In this document: one piece after another, positions 12,212-22,510 of the stretch
Position numbering within the stretch: the stretch's first letter is position 1
How the letters are laid out: each line of letters opens with the position of its first letter
Origin: Mycosarcoma maydis
Lineage: Eukaryota; Basidiomycota; Ustilaginomycetes; Ustilaginales
Length of the DNA: 64,000 nt
NCBI RefSeq assembly: GCF_000328475.2
Contig: NC_026481.1
Span: 1-64,000, forward strand
Direction: 5' to 3'
Position numbers and translations under genes: made by a program
The notes under the pieces: model-generated
What the model was told of the DNA's origin: nothing
Databases searched by the model: none
The model's input: the letters and a program-made list of their open reading frames with translations, nothing else

Positions 12212-12705
12212 CTGTTTTTTCAGAGTATCCGCTCGTTGCACATCAAGCACTAATGCCGCAGCGCTCAGTCTCTGTATTCCCGCCAAGCCACCTCATAGCG
12301 GCTAAATCGTGAGCAAGTAACCTATAACTCCAAGTGAAAGCATGCCAGAATCACGAATCATGAATCACGAATGACGCTCAGGATCTGGAGAGTACAATAT
12401 TGCTCTGCTCGACTTGCCGAGGCTATGTGATTACTATCGTGGGCAGTCACAAGTTGGGCAACTCGATGGTGTACAGATAGTAGCTTCTCCAGAAGCAGCG
12501 TAGAAGCCGTTTGCATGTCGTGTATCTTGCACCGAATTTCGATCCACGGTCAGGCGGGCGTTTTGTTAGACTGCAGTCACAACCCTGTACAAGTCAACAT
12601 GCAAACAAGCCAAGCGTGAAGCCAGTTGAACACGGAGGCGGGTTGCGAGACTGCACGAGGAGACGAATGAGAGCGGATGATGAAAGCGTGGAGGGGTTTC
12701 CTGGG
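12212..12705. other. Intergenic
   Basis: 3' side of the fatty-acid-hydroxylase gene. Contains GAATCACGAATCATGAATCACGAAT near 12350-12372, in units of the genome-wide word. Nothing else recognised. Confidence 0.4.
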
Positions 12706-13776
12706 CTAGTACGCGGGAAAGGCGACTTTGGCAGACGGATCGATGAGATGGTTGAGCGTCTCTACGCGCGGGAGGACAGTGCCAAAGAGTTGATCAAAGA
12801 TTCTGGTCTGCTTGCCATAGTTGCCCGACTTTTTCCATCCCTGTGAGTGGTGGAGATCATGATCCTCTACTACGATGTCCATGTCCAATCTTGCGAGAGG
12901 GAGCAGATCAAACGCCGGAGATGTGCCTGCACATCGAATGCCAGAATGGCCGATGAGCTCGAGCACCTCGACGTAGGACCAGCAAACCATCCAGTCGTAA
13001 TATCCAAACGGGAGCACCATGCTGATGGTCAAATACGAGAGGATCGGAATCACAAGGATATCGAACAGCTCCTGGACCGAGTCAGCATAGAGCGTCAGGA
13101 TGGGCGTCGGAAGCTTGGCCAGGTGGTGTGTCTTATGGAATCTCCATAGCCAGCCGATCTCGTGCATCGCGCGATGATACCAGTAAAACCAGAAATCCAC
13201 ACCAATAGCAAACGCAGGGATCAGCAATGGCAGCCACACCGAAAGCGAAGGTGATGCAAGAGGATCGTAGATGAACCAGGTGGCTGCTGCCGGGCGAAGC
13301 AAAGCAGTAAAGATCAGCGACTGCATCACTTCGCGAACGCGATGGTCCGGGATGCCATCTCGGTTGCGATGCGGTTGGAGATAGCCGATCTTTTGAGCGA
13401 CACGACGAGTGCTGTGTAAGACATTGATCCCGAAAAGAGAAGTATAAGTGGCCCAGTAGACCAAATTGATACCGCGACTCCAGTTGTGCTGTGTATAGCG
13501 AGTATACAACCACTGCAGTCCGAACGCAAGCAGGAAACGAGTCCAGATGTAAAAGTGAGCGGTCGCCGTGTCCCAGACCGGAATAGCGTCGTTTGGATCA
13601 GGCACAGTTGCTGTTGAGGATGCGGGCAAAGGGTCCAAATCGAGGAGGTGAGCCATCCAGTGGTAAACACCCCAGCCGTGCTTGTCGGGATGACGATGCC
13701 AGGTTGATTTGAGTGGACCCTGAGACGGCACCAATTCACGAATCCGCTTCTTGGATACAGGAGATGAAAGCGTCAT
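12706..13776 (-). CDS. Fatty acid hydroxylase / sterol desaturase family membrane protein
   Basis: A 356-residue single-exon protein. Its di-iron histidine clusters are H-R-A-M-H-E-I-G-W, then H-K-T-H-H about 10 residues later, and H-D-L-H-H-S with a C-terminal N-Y-G-K-Q-T-R-I-F-D-x-L-F-G-T block typical of the family. Four or so hydrophobic spans precede and separate the clusters. Members hydroxylate or desaturate sterols, sphingoid bases or fatty acids at the ER using O2 and cytochrome b5. The N-terminal half (H-P-D-K-H-G-W-G-V-Y-H-W-M) is less typical. The start is the first in-frame ATG; a TATATAAG-type box lies about 100 nt upstream. I cannot say whether the substrate is a sterol or an acyl chain. 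Confidence 0.9.
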   Translation of the reverse strand: MTLSSPVSKKRIRELVPSQGPLKSTWHRHPDKHGWGVYHWMAHLLDLDPLPASSTATVPDPNDAIPVWDTATAHFYIWTRFLLAFGLQWLYTRYTQHNWSRGINLVYWATYTSLFGINVLHSTRRVAQKIGYLQPHRNRDGIPDHRVREVMQSLIFTALLRPAAATWFIYDPLASPSLSVWLPLLIPAFAIGVDFWFYWYHRAMHEIGWLWRFHKTHHLAKLPTPILTLYADSVQELFDILVIPILSYLTISMVLPFGYYDWMVCWSYVEVLELIGHSGIRCAGTSPAFDLLPLARLDMDIVVEDHDLHHSQGWKKSGNYGKQTRIFDQLFGTVLPRVETLNHLIDPSAKVAFPAY

Positions 13777-13871
13777 CGTTGGCAGCGGCTGTACCAGCAA
13801 CAAGAGATGGGTTAGATGGTGGAACCAACGGTGAACAGACACGCTTCATTCGGCCTATCCACGTACAGTCG

Positions 13872-13883
13872 ATGGCTTATATA
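13872..13883 (-). promoter_or_regulatory. TATA box of the fatty-acid-hydroxylase gene
   Basis: Minus strand reads GTGTATATAAGCC, about 100 nt upstream of the ATG at 13776. Confidence 0.5.
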
Positions 13884-15180
13884 CACAAACGGTCCAAAGA
13901 AACGCAAGATGGCTATGAAACCGCAAGCGATCTTGATTCGTGCATGTGTACACGCAAGCTGGCGGGTCTGTCGAGACTGTCCTTGCGTTGACTGACAGCG
14001 CATGACCAAGATGCACATGTCACGTAACGTGCGTGTGCTCCAATCACAATCACGAATGTGACCCACGAATCGTGAATCGTGAATCGTGAATCGTGAATCG
14101 TGAATCGACGTGAAAGTCACACTGTGACAGTCGCTGAAACTCGAGCGTGGAGCCACAATCGTGATCCAATCAAAAATGAAGAAATTGTGTCCATATAATC
14201 GTTTATATTCGTGATTTAACGATTCGTGATTGAACCACGAACGGAAAACAGGCATGTCAAAGTATGCAACAACGATTCAACAAGGTCGTGGATGACGACT
14301 CATGACTCTTCACGATTGATCTCGATCCATTCCAAGCGCTTGTAGAAAGCCAATCGTGAATGTAGCTTTGTCTCATCTTTGCTACTTGTGCAAGCGTGAG
14401 CGTTGTCAAGGAGAGCTTGAATGCTGGCACAGTCGGAGCCGCCTTAAACTTTCGACACTTTGACTCTATGTATAAAGCCGGCTCGGGGTCAGGGAGGGAG
14501 CTGTGTTGCTGTGTTGATAGAGGGTGCCGACCCCAGCTCCAAGCTTGGTGCAATCGGCGTGGACTCGTTGCTCGAGCTATCTTGGCTTTGAAAGCGTCTG
14601 TCTCGTGTGAAAATTTCGATTCGTGATTCGGCGATGCTGTTGCAGAGGCATTGACTCATTGCCACAATTTTTTTTTTTTTGCGAACAGGTAAGCATGGTG
14701 TGTCACATTACAGTCGTAAGTGTGGGGCTCCAGACCTGCGGTCAGCTGCCTCCAAGACTCTTTTAGCCAGCTGTCCGATGCCCAGGCCAGGGAGACACCC
14801 ATCCAGAACCGCAGCATCGCGGCGCTTTGGGTTACATACTGTAAAACTCGCTTAGCAGCGTGTATCGCTGTCTAAATTGTCTTTGTGGAACAGCTTGTGG
14901 GTGTGTCACCAAAAAGTACGGTCTTAGATGCGAGGTAACCACTCCCGACTCTTGACCGAGACGGTGTGAAAACTTGCCCTGATTGCCATGTGGATCAGTG
15001 ACAGCTCTCTTTGCAGATGCAATCAATCACGAATGTGTACAGAAACGTCCGCGTAGTACTCGCCTGCTTAGCGCGCCATCCTCACGCTCTTGTGATGCTT
15101 TCACAAACCAGTACCATGAAGCTTCTTTTAGTCAATGTGCGAGACACACAAATCACACAACGCCGACAGACTGCTTTACG
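13884..15180. other. Intergenic; GTGAATC array
   Basis: No gene seen. Includes the heptamer array at 14064-14108 and scattered ATTCGTGATT words to 14240. A 12-nt T run lies near 14669. Confidence 0.5.
14064..14108. repeat. Tandem CGTGAAT heptamers
   Basis: About six head-to-tail copies of the 7-mer CGTGAAT. It is the same word that is scattered singly through intergenic DNA in this window. Confidence 0.85.
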
Positions 15181-16356
15181 TTAGTGCTTGCTCAACCCGA
15201 GCCACCCCCTGATTCCAACACTGGGGTTATGAAATGACGTTGCTTCGATGTTGTAATGTCTAAGGGACGGCGATTCTTTCACATTACTCTGAACGGCCCC
15301 GACTAGTTTGGCACATAACAGCGTATGCCCAGCTTTGTGCTTCCAAGACCTAAGCGAGCCGTGACCACCAGTTGTGTCTGACATTGACAGCTTTTCTCCG
15401 CTTTCCGCTTTCTGAGTCTGCGTCTGCTGCTTGACTTCGGAAAGGACTGGTCCAACTCTGTACTGCGAGGCCGCAGCCGCGTAGCATTGTCCTGGTTCAG
15501 TTGACAGTCCACCTTGTGAGAAACTCAGCATCGCTCCGAGTTGATTTGTGAAGTTTTGATCGTCTTGTGTGCATCAATCCATGCCGGCCGCTCTTGCTGT
15601 CTGGTCACGCATGACAAATACATTTGCGCATCTCTAGAGGCATTGCCGCTTGGTGCTACTGGTCTCTCGTCCCCATCCCGTTGTCTTCCTGACGCTACTT
15701 CTTGAGTGTACACATCCTTCGTGGCCAGGCACCGCTGACCGAGCACCGAGGCTTTCGCGCCTGGACCAAGCTCCACAATCTTGTCATTTGACAATTAAAC
15801 GCATGTTGATCTTGTACAAGCACCCGTTGCGGGTGTGGCTGCCGCGCAGGATGCGTACTGCACACCTGTCCAGCTGGTAGCCACCTCTTAATTTCGAGCA
15901 TACAAGCATCGGATGACGGATTTCAGGTCGGGACTTCAATCTAGTTCCGTGATGCCAACATGTCTTACGTACCACAAGCGCCAAACATCCAAGTGACTCA
16001 CGCCTGTGTTACCGATTCGGTGCTGACGGCTCGTCAACGTTACCGCTGAGCAGCGAGCATGCGCCTGATTCGGCATCGTGATAACTCAGCACAATCCTGT
16101 GAAAATCACAGCTTGAGGTGGCCACTAACGCTCCACGCTGCAATCCAGAAGTTGTCCACAAGATTTCAGCGAGGCAGGACGGCGACAGCTTGCTTCTTTT
16201 CCTCACATTGTAACACCCAAAGCCGGGGCTCGAGTTCCAGCCATATCGGCCAACTTGGAGTTGTGACCTACTTAAAACAGTCAAAGTGGAATGATTGTCT
16301 CTTTCTTGGTATAGCCCCTCCCTTGTAACGATTACACACTTCTGCACCGAGACCAT
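15181..16356 (-). pseudogene. Possible decayed gene, several protein-like minus-strand segments
   Basis: Four successive minus-strand frames read as plausible protein: an ATG-started 115-codon frame (16356-16009), a segment with G-G-Y-Q-L-D-R-C-A-V-R-I-L (to 15784), one with I-V-E-L-G-P-G-A-K-A-S-V-L-G (to 15525), and an ATG-started 116-codon frame, M-L-S-F-S-Q-G-G-L-S, ending at 15181. Neighbouring segments abut or overlap by a few bases, as expected for a gene broken by small indels. No family recognised. It is head-to-head with the DUF2306-like gene. Confidence is low because the codon bias is weak. Confidence 0.22.
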
Positions 16357-16453
16357 TAGCCTTGAAGATCATCTTGGGCAACTCGTCGCACTACTCACCA
16401 TAGCAGCTGGGAACAGGGTCGCTCGCACGCATCTGTCCACATCACGTTTCACG

Positions 16454-17626
16454 ATGCAGGCCACCTGGTTAAACTCGTCTGCCAAGCCACGTCGGTCGGT
16501 CTCGCTGTTGCGTGGATTGGTGTGGATCAGCGTCCTGGCATACGTTCCCTTGTCCGCAACCTACTTTCTGGCGTCGGACGTGACCAAGCATCGTTTGCAA
16601 GACGTTGTGCTTGCCTATGTTATCTCTCCCTCCTTTTCCTACGGAGCCGGCTCGGGAAATGACGGACACATAGACACATACATCGGGACGCACTCATCCA
16701 TGCTCATCCATTCTCTCGCCGGAAGTCTCTCCCTGACTCTCGGCTTATCGCAGTTCTCGGACGGGTTCCGCAAGGCGTATCCGAAGATCCATCGGTGGTT
16801 CGGTTACATGTACATTCTAGGTGGATGTGCGTTCATCCCACTCTCGGCGATCAACTATCTGTTGCGTACCGGTCCGCACCAGACATTTTCCGGACCGGCA
16901 TTTGCCCAACTTCTCTGGTTGGACGCCGTTGCAACAGCGTTGACGGGCTTTCTAGCGCTGCACGCTGCCATACAGCACAAGTTTGAACGACATCGTGACT
17001 TGATCACGTTCAACTTTGCCTTGATGTTCTCGGCACCCTTGCTTCGTTACGGCTGGATCCTGTTGGGTCAGTTCTGGGACGAGACAAAGGAGTTTATCAA
17101 CTTGATCGTCGGTGTTTGGGCTTCTGGCTTCTTAAGCTCGTGTGCCATCTTTTACATTCGCACGCGCAAGGCACGAGCGCAACGGGCACGCACACCACTT
17201 GCGCTTAGCATGATCGTCGGCGCTCTTGCTTCCTCTGTCTTTGGGATCCTGTTTCTCGCGGCGCAGCTCGAGACCACCCAGTGGTGGCGTCCTGTACCGC
17301 TGTTCTGGTCCTCGCTTCCGCCGCTGATGGTTCAGTATACTGCGTTTCTGGTCCTCGCCATGGTGGCTAAAGATGACAACAGTCGCATTTACTGGAACAC
17401 GTTCGTCCTGGGCCTCTTCACCATCCCTTTCTGGGCGTCTGTGTCGTTTGAAACGTGTCGCTCTGTTTTTCACAGTGATACCGGCACTGCTTGGTACGCA
17501 GCTGTGACGGGTGGTTGGGGCTCCGCCACGTTTTTCAGCTTCTTGATCAATGTCTATTCGACTACCTACTTGGTCGACGATCGAACGCTTACTGTCGGCT
17601 ACCCCGCTGCCAAAGGGCTGGCATAA
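16454..17626 (+). CDS. Multi-span membrane protein, DUF2306-like
   Basis: A 390-residue single-exon protein with 9-10 hydrophobic spans. The centre has a DUF2306-type core: H-S-L-A-G-S-L-S-L-T-L-G then K-x-H-R-W-F-G-Y-M-Y-I-L-G-G, then F-x-R-H-R-D-L-I-T-F-N-F-A-L. The conserved histidines H-R-W and R-H-R-D suggest a heme or electron-transfer fold, but no biochemical role is established for the family. Chosen ATG: the one after the in-frame upstream codons, followed by a short basic N-terminus and span 1. The C-terminal ~130 residues are a second membrane block outside the usual domain. Convergent with the esterase at 17909; only 282 bp separate the stops. Function unknown. Confidence 0.82.
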   Translation: MQATWLNSSAKPRRSVSLLRGLVWISVLAYVPLSATYFLASDVTKHRLQDVVLAYVISPSFSYGAGSGNDGHIDTYIGTHSSMLIHSLAGSLSLTLGLSQFSDGFRKAYPKIHRWFGYMYILGGCAFIPLSAINYLLRTGPHQTFSGPAFAQLLWLDAVATALTGFLALHAAIQHKFERHRDLITFNFALMFSAPLLRYGWILLGQFWDETKEFINLIVGVWASGFLSSCAIFYIRTRKARAQRARTPLALSMIVGALASSVFGILFLAAQLETTQWWRPVPLFWSSLPPLMVQYTAFLVLAMVAKDDNSRIYWNTFVLGLFTIPFWASVSFETCRSVFHSDTGTAWYAAVTGGWGSATFFSFLINVYSTTYLVDDRTLTVGYPAAKGLA

Positions 17627-17908
17627 AACATTCGTGATTGACCCGCAGTGGTTTTTAGTGGGTGTAGCTCGCCACTTTGGCTACACGACTGTAGCAATTT
17701 CTCGGAGCTTGTGACATTGTCTAGTACGACTCTTTTGAACTCAGCATTCACACATTCCGTCTCGCACTACGCAGTTGCGCCGATTTGTGCACACTGGCTT
17801 GTGCTGGATCAATATCTGTGAGTGGTCAATATCTGAGAGTGGTAAACGACTGCATTGTCTGAGAATCAGCGCGGCATGGCTAGCAACTGGATCAGTGGTG
17901 AGTGTCTG

Positions 17909-19090
17909 TCAAGGTGCACCCCACGTGCCGGACTCGGGGAGAGGGTTGGCGCGCAAGAACGAGAAGAAGGTATCGGCATTGCGCGCTGTTGGCCAGCGGA
18001 GGTGTGCCAAAGCTCCGGTGGTCACCACACACGTACCCTGGCACGCTGGGTCGCACTGCGCATTGGCATCTTTGCTCTTGACCGCCGCTGTCAGCACATC
18101 GAGCACCACCAAGCTCTTTTGCAGTGAAGGGTAGCGCTTTTTAAGATCGTCATTGTAGTACTTGGCCGTAGTGCATATACCGACGATATCGCAGTCGTTG
18201 TGCACATCACGCACCGGCGTAGCATACGTGGGGTACGGAACCTGCGTGCATGGGTCCTCAGAATCACGGTACGGGTCCGGAGCAGAGTAGACAGCTGCCG
18301 CTGCAATACCATCTGTCTGCGCCGCGTACAATTCAGCCATGGCAGCACCATTCGACCATCCCGTCAGAAACACTCGGCGCGGATCGACGGGGACGTTGGT
18401 TTTGGCGTACGCGATCGATTTGTCGATAAAGTCAACGTCGATGTTGAGATCGGGCGAAGAGCGGTCCACGTTACGGTACCAGTTGTCCCAGCCCAAACCG
18501 ACGTTGTCCGGGAAAGTATACTGATGTTGCGTGTTTCTACCCGCCGGTAGGATGTACGAGAAACCGAGACGGCTGGGATCTTGGTTGTTGAGCGACTGCG
18601 TGTCACGTACCTTGTCGTAGCCGGTCAGTGGGAACGTGATCGTCGACCCGGCGAGCGACGGGTGCAGATATACGAGCAACGGCAGAGGCTTGTCCTTGGT
18701 GGATCTCGGGTTGGCGTAAAAGCACACAGCTCGCTTCAGTCCAGCTTTGTCCGTCATGCTCAGGATCTGTCCGTGGCAGATCTGCAGGTAGTCTTGCAGC
18801 CCATTGGGCGATTCTAGATTCGACACGACGCGTGCGGGCGCGTTACCGTACCGGCTGCAGCTCTTGCCTGTCTGCACTGTCGTGACTGCCGACTTGGGGT
18901 AACTGTTGGTCAACGGAGATGTCACTTGCGGTGGAATACATACGGGCGCTTCCGGAATCGGTTGGCCATTCAGCTGTCGCCGGAGCAAGTCTTCAGTCGG
19001 AGGCATCAACGAGCCGCCCATGGCGAGCTGCGCGCCCAGTTGCACGGCGAGAGCGCACCAGACAAGTAGCGACACTTGGAAGCGTCTCAT
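17909..19090 (-). CDS. Secreted esterase, PHB depolymerase / feruloyl esterase (CE1-like) family
   Basis: A 393-residue single-exon protein with a clear signal peptide (residues 1 to about 25: R-R-F then a hydrophobic stretch ending A-M-G). The alpha/beta-hydrolase core has the oxyanion-side P-L-L-V-Y-L-H-P-S near residue 145, the nucleophile motif G-W-S-N-G-A near residue 250, and a C-terminal histidine in H-L-R-W-P, matching the G-x-H-x-W-P block of the family. Several cysteines in the last 100 residues suggest disulfides in the secreted form. Relatives cleave feruloyl, acetyl or polyhydroxyalkanoate esters, so a role on plant cell-wall esters is likely for a plant-associated smut (inference). 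A CATATAAGA box lies about 105 nt upstream. Confidence 0.88.
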   Translation of the reverse strand: MRRFQVSLLVWCALAVQLGAQLAMGGSLMPPTEDLLRRQLNGQPIPEAPVCIPPQVTSPLTNSYPKSAVTTVQTGKSCSRYGNAPARVVSNLESPNGLQDYLQICHGQILSMTDKAGLKRAVCFYANPRSTKDKPLPLLVYLHPSLAGSTITFPLTGYDKVRDTQSLNNQDPSRLGFSYILPAGRNTQHQYTFPDNVGLGWDNWYRNVDRSSPDLNIDVDFIDKSIAYAKTNVPVDPRRVFLTGWSNGAAMAELYAAQTDGIAAAAVYSAPDPYRDSEDPCTQVPYPTYATPVRDVHNDCDIVGICTTAKYYNDDLKKRYPSLQKSLVVLDVLTAAVKSKDANAQCDPACQGTCVVTTGALAHLRWPTARNADTFFSFLRANPLPESGTWGAP

Positions 19091-19195
19091 TATCGAACTG
19101 CGTGGCTGTGAAGACGGGCGGATGGAAGCAGTAGAGGCGCGAGCGCAGGGCAATCTAGAATGGTGAACACCGCCAGGTGATGCGAAGCAGCATGA

Positions 19196-19204
19196 TCTTA
19201 TATG
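19196..19204 (-). promoter_or_regulatory. TATA box of the secreted esterase
   Basis: Minus strand reads CCATATAAGA, about 105 nt upstream of the ATG at 19090. Confidence 0.45.
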
Positions 19205-20333
19205 GTTGCAAAGTTCAGCCTGATTGGCATGGCAGCAGCACGTCAGACGCCGAACGCTCCAAACGTTGCATTCTTGACGGTCGTCTCAGAGCATCAAAGC
19301 GGCGGATCGACGGCTTGGGTTGAGACACTCGGTTGGTGCTTTCATGCCAAGGTTCATGCGAATCCGGAGACCGCTTGCTACTCGTCCGTCATCCGGCTCC
19401 CGAACCTCGGTTAGATCCAGCCACCAAACGGTTGGCGAGTGCTCGCATCTTGTTACGCCATTGCAGTGCCGTTGAACATACTCCCAAGGCGTCGGTTGCT
19501 AGCCAGAGCCAAGGGCACAGCCGCCTCGTCCCCAACCCGGTGCGTTTTCACACTCCGACTTGAGCAGATCAAGTGCGGAGCCCCACTCCGCGATGCACTT
19601 AGCAGAGCTTGTTGATTCAGCCGTTGCCTATCACAGGAAGGCTCGGTCTCCTGGAGACGAATGTCCTGTGTGGGATAAACGTCCTAGGCGAGAGAAATGC
19701 TATGCACACGAGGTATGTTCTGCACTGGATATAGGCGAGGTACAACAAGCAAGTTGGACGTCTCACATCACAGGACTCTTGCTGTGCAGCATGCGCCCAA
19801 GGATCAACCCTTGGACCGGTTCGCGAGATACCGCAAAAGGGAGAACGCTTCTCGCTGTACGTTTCGCTATTCTAAGTCGACTCGTGGGAACGAGACGAGC
19901 AACTCTGAGATATAGAAAGAGGCTCATTTCGTGATACTCACACTGTAGTTACAAAGCACGAAGTGATTTTTATCTTTTCACCATTTTCTTCCGTTGAACA
20001 AGACTCACCACTGCCAAAAATCGTGAATTATCACGCGTTTTTTCACTTAATTCGTGATTGTGAGTGATGAGTGTGAATTGTGAATGTGAATTATTCTCAA
20101 CTTTGAGGCGCTCTTCGTCTTCGCTTACGGCTATCGCATCTCGCCTAAGCACCAACACGCAAGTCATATGCACGAGTAACGAGAAGAGTCGTGAGTCGTG
20201 AGTGTTGGACTGCCACTGCACCGAGACTTCTCGCACGTGTCAAAAGAACTCACGACACGGAGCTTGACGCCTGGCCGAGTGACTCGGCTCTGGTCATGGC
20301 TAGGCAAGGAGATGAAGTTATCAACGGTGCTGC
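19205..20333. other. Intergenic; ATTCGTGATT cluster
   Basis: No convincing gene. Several diverged copies of the word (AATTCGTGATTGTGAGTGATGAGTGTGAA-type, irregular) fall at 20025-20095. Confidence 0.4.
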
Positions 20334-21077
20334 TCACAGTTGTGAGTGCTTGGCGGAGCGGCTGTTGGAGCACATGCTGACTGAGCTGGGCAGCAAAGAT
20401 CTGAGCGCGGCAGCCGCATCGCACGAGGCGCTCGACGTTGGTGCATACGTCAAGCAGGCGTTGCGCATTGGCATGGTGATCCGTGTCTCTCCGCTGTCGA
20501 TGTTGAGTCCTACAAATCGCTCGACATCGAGAACGCAACGTATGCGGTAGTTGCGGTAGTTTCGAGCGAGGCTTGGACACCACTTGTGACTGTTTGGCAA
20601 ATCGATCACCGAGGCCATCTTGACGACAATCTTGATCGGATGTATTTCGTTCTTGTCCACAAATGGCGTTTCGGTGGGAGGAGGTGTATGGGATCTGGAG
20701 CTTGACGCTCGGTCGGGAGATCTATGTCTCGCAGTCGAGACAAGCAATCACGAATGTCTGAAAACTTGAATGTCGCTGTATCAAATGGCGCGCTGACCGC
20801 TGGGGGTGAGCCAAACCATTCACGTTTGCGATTCACAACAAGCGCGGATCGACACTCTGTGAGGTACAGCGTGCAGTACAGCTGCTCCGGGGTCAAGTCA
20901 CATGATGCTACCGCTCAGCAACGTCGGATGCTTCGGTGAGGCCAAGGCGTTTCGTACTCGACGCACGTTCTCGCTAGAGCCGACGCACGCCAGGTACAAA
21001 TCAAAGTGTACAAGGACGTGCGCTGGTTTGACTGCGGTGTGGTCAGACGCCCTGTACGCTTTAAGAGACAGGCGCAT
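20334..21077 (-). pseudogene. Disrupted or intron-split gene 3' of the acyltransferase
   Basis: Three protein-like minus-strand segments follow each other. An ATG at 21077 starts M-R-L-S-L-K-A-Y-R-A-S and runs to a TGA near 20898. A second frame (from about 20910) reads C-D-L-T-P-E-Q-L-Y-C-T-L-Y-L-T-E-C-R-S-A and stays sensible to about 20760. A third (from about 20710) reads T-P-F-V-D-K-N-E-I-H-P-I-K-I-V-V-K-M-A and runs to a stop at 20334. The second junction includes ATTCGTGATTGC, the intergenic/intron word, so a short intron there is possible, but the best GT-AG pair would be only about 44 nt. No domain recognised. It begins 48 bp after the acyltransferase stop on the same strand. Confidence 0.3.
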
Positions 21078-21124
21078 CTGATTTCGTGTGCTGCAGTTAC
21101 GAGGATGAACCGAGACCCGTCGGT

Positions 21125-22510
21125 TCATCCAAGAAAAGTGGCATGTCGAGTCCACTCGGCATCTCGCTCGAGTTGCGCCCAGTCTCGGTCTCTCAGACAC
21201 ATGCCAACGACTGCGCCACTAGAAGCGCACTTGGGCATGATGTACATCAGGCTCTCGACTGGCGCGAACGATGGGCGTCGAACAGCAACGGGCGCGCCAA
21301 GCTGGAGGCCGAAATCGAGATGGTGGAGCTGGACGGATGCCCACGAGCTCAACATGATTCCCGTGGATGCAGCCACTGGCGCGGTGATGCTGATGCTCGC
21401 CTTGTCTTGCAATCGATCGATCACGGTGGCTAGAGCACGCGTATCGTGGCTCAGTTGCGACGAGTTGAGTTGACCACGAAGGCTAGCTGCGATAACGCCG
21501 AGAGGTTGTGCGCTAACGTCTCGGAGCGTAGAGTGGTTGTACGTCATGTTGGTCAAAGTGCCAGGATACGTGCATGGTACATTCATGCGTCCTCGAACGT
21601 CGACCGCGCGCGCAAACACGGTGCAACTGCCGCCATCCATGCTTGCCGTTCTCGCGCGAGACACACACTTCCAGATGAAGGCACACACCGCATCGTCCGA
21701 GCTGATATAGCCACTATGCGCATGCTTGGTCTGTGTGGCAACTTGTTTCAGCGCGCGCACCGAGTGCGGAGAAAACGCTACGTACGCCCACGACACTTTG
21801 CCTGAGCGAGTAGATGAGTCTGGATCGCATGGCGCATCGCGAGCAGGCGCCACTCGCAGACTGTTGAGCCAGTCAGGATCCGGTGTCCAGCGCTGGTCGA
21901 AAAGCGTCAAGGTCTGACTCTTGTCCATGTTGGCAACAGCGAGTTGTTCGGTATCCATTTGTTGTCCGTGACATGCTTTGGAAAGCCAGCTGATGATGTT
22001 GGCCTGACCGACCATGTCCATGACATTGTGCTGGCCCACCACAGTGAGGATCAGTCCATCCGACATGTAGTTGAGCTGCACTGCCAATACGGGAGCGTTC
22101 TCTGCGGCCAGACCGAGCGTTTGTCCTGGTGGGTTCAGCGTCATGCACGGCGCAATCAGCTCTTCGTTGAGCAGCGAGAACGGATAGTGAGCACGCCTAA
22201 GTCGGTCCAGCGTGAGTGGCTCACTCGAGTCATTCGCTCCAAGATGCTTGACCACAAGCGCGATCTCGTCAGCGTGGACGATCCGGTACGTGCCCGTCGT
22301 TCGCGGAGCCGAGTGTTCGTTGACCACGTTACCACATAGCCACGGCAGCTGTGCAGACAGCCGATCGAGCCCATTCCGCAACGCAGTCGTAACACGATCT
22401 TGAACTGCATCGTCGGTAGCGTCGAATGCGTAGACGAAAGCCACCTGCGTGTACAGCTTGAAAAGCGATGGTTGGCAGCCTAGCACGTCCAGACGATCGA
22501 TAAACGACAT
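21125..22510 (-). CDS. BAHD / trichothecene-3-O-acetyltransferase-type acyltransferase
   Basis: At least 461 residues of the PF02458-type transferase family, which moves acyl groups from acyl-CoA to alcohols or amines. The catalytic H-x-x-x-D is present as H-N-V-M-D-M near the middle, and the structural D-F-G-W-G block appears near the C-terminus as D-F-G-L-Q-L-G. The first ATG of this exon is 22510. However, an upstream exon is likely: ATG at 22902, donor GTACGT at 22871, acceptor at 22523-22522. Splicing keeps frame and gives M-S-H-S-A-E-N-Q-P-D-V-K-A-C-M-S-F, and a TATATAAA box lies further up at about 23130. In-frame ATGs also exist at 22953 and 22935. It lies just 3' of cyp3, same strand, outside the published seven-gene itaconate cluster, so it may be an unassigned tailoring enzyme or merely a neighbour. 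Confidence 0.85.
   Translation of the reverse strand: MSFIDRLDVLGCQPSLFKLYTQVAFVYAFDATDDAVQDRVTTALRNGLDRLSAQLPWLCGNVVNEHSAPRTTGTYRIVHADEIALVVKHLGANDSSEPLTLDRLRRAHYPFSLLNEELIAPCMTLNPPGQTLGLAAENAPVLAVQLNYMSDGLILTVVGQHNVMDMVGQANIISWLSKACHGQQMDTEQLAVANMDKSQTLTLFDQRWTPDPDWLNSLRVAPARDAPCDPDSSTRSGKVSWAYVAFSPHSVRALKQVATQTKHAHSGYISSDDAVCAFIWKCVSRARTASMDGGSCTVFARAVDVRGRMNVPCTYPGTLTNMTYNHSTLRDVSAQPLGVIAASLRGQLNSSQLSHDTRALATVIDRLQDKASISITAPVAASTGIMLSSWASVQLHHLDFGLQLGAPVAVRRPSFAPVESLMYIMPKCASSGAVVGMCLRDRDWAQLERDAEWTRHATFLG

Noticed and set aside
11727..12305. 192-codon plus-strand open frame
   Set aside because: Composition is Cys/His/Arg-rich without domain features; the opposite strand carries better codon bias in several broken frames.
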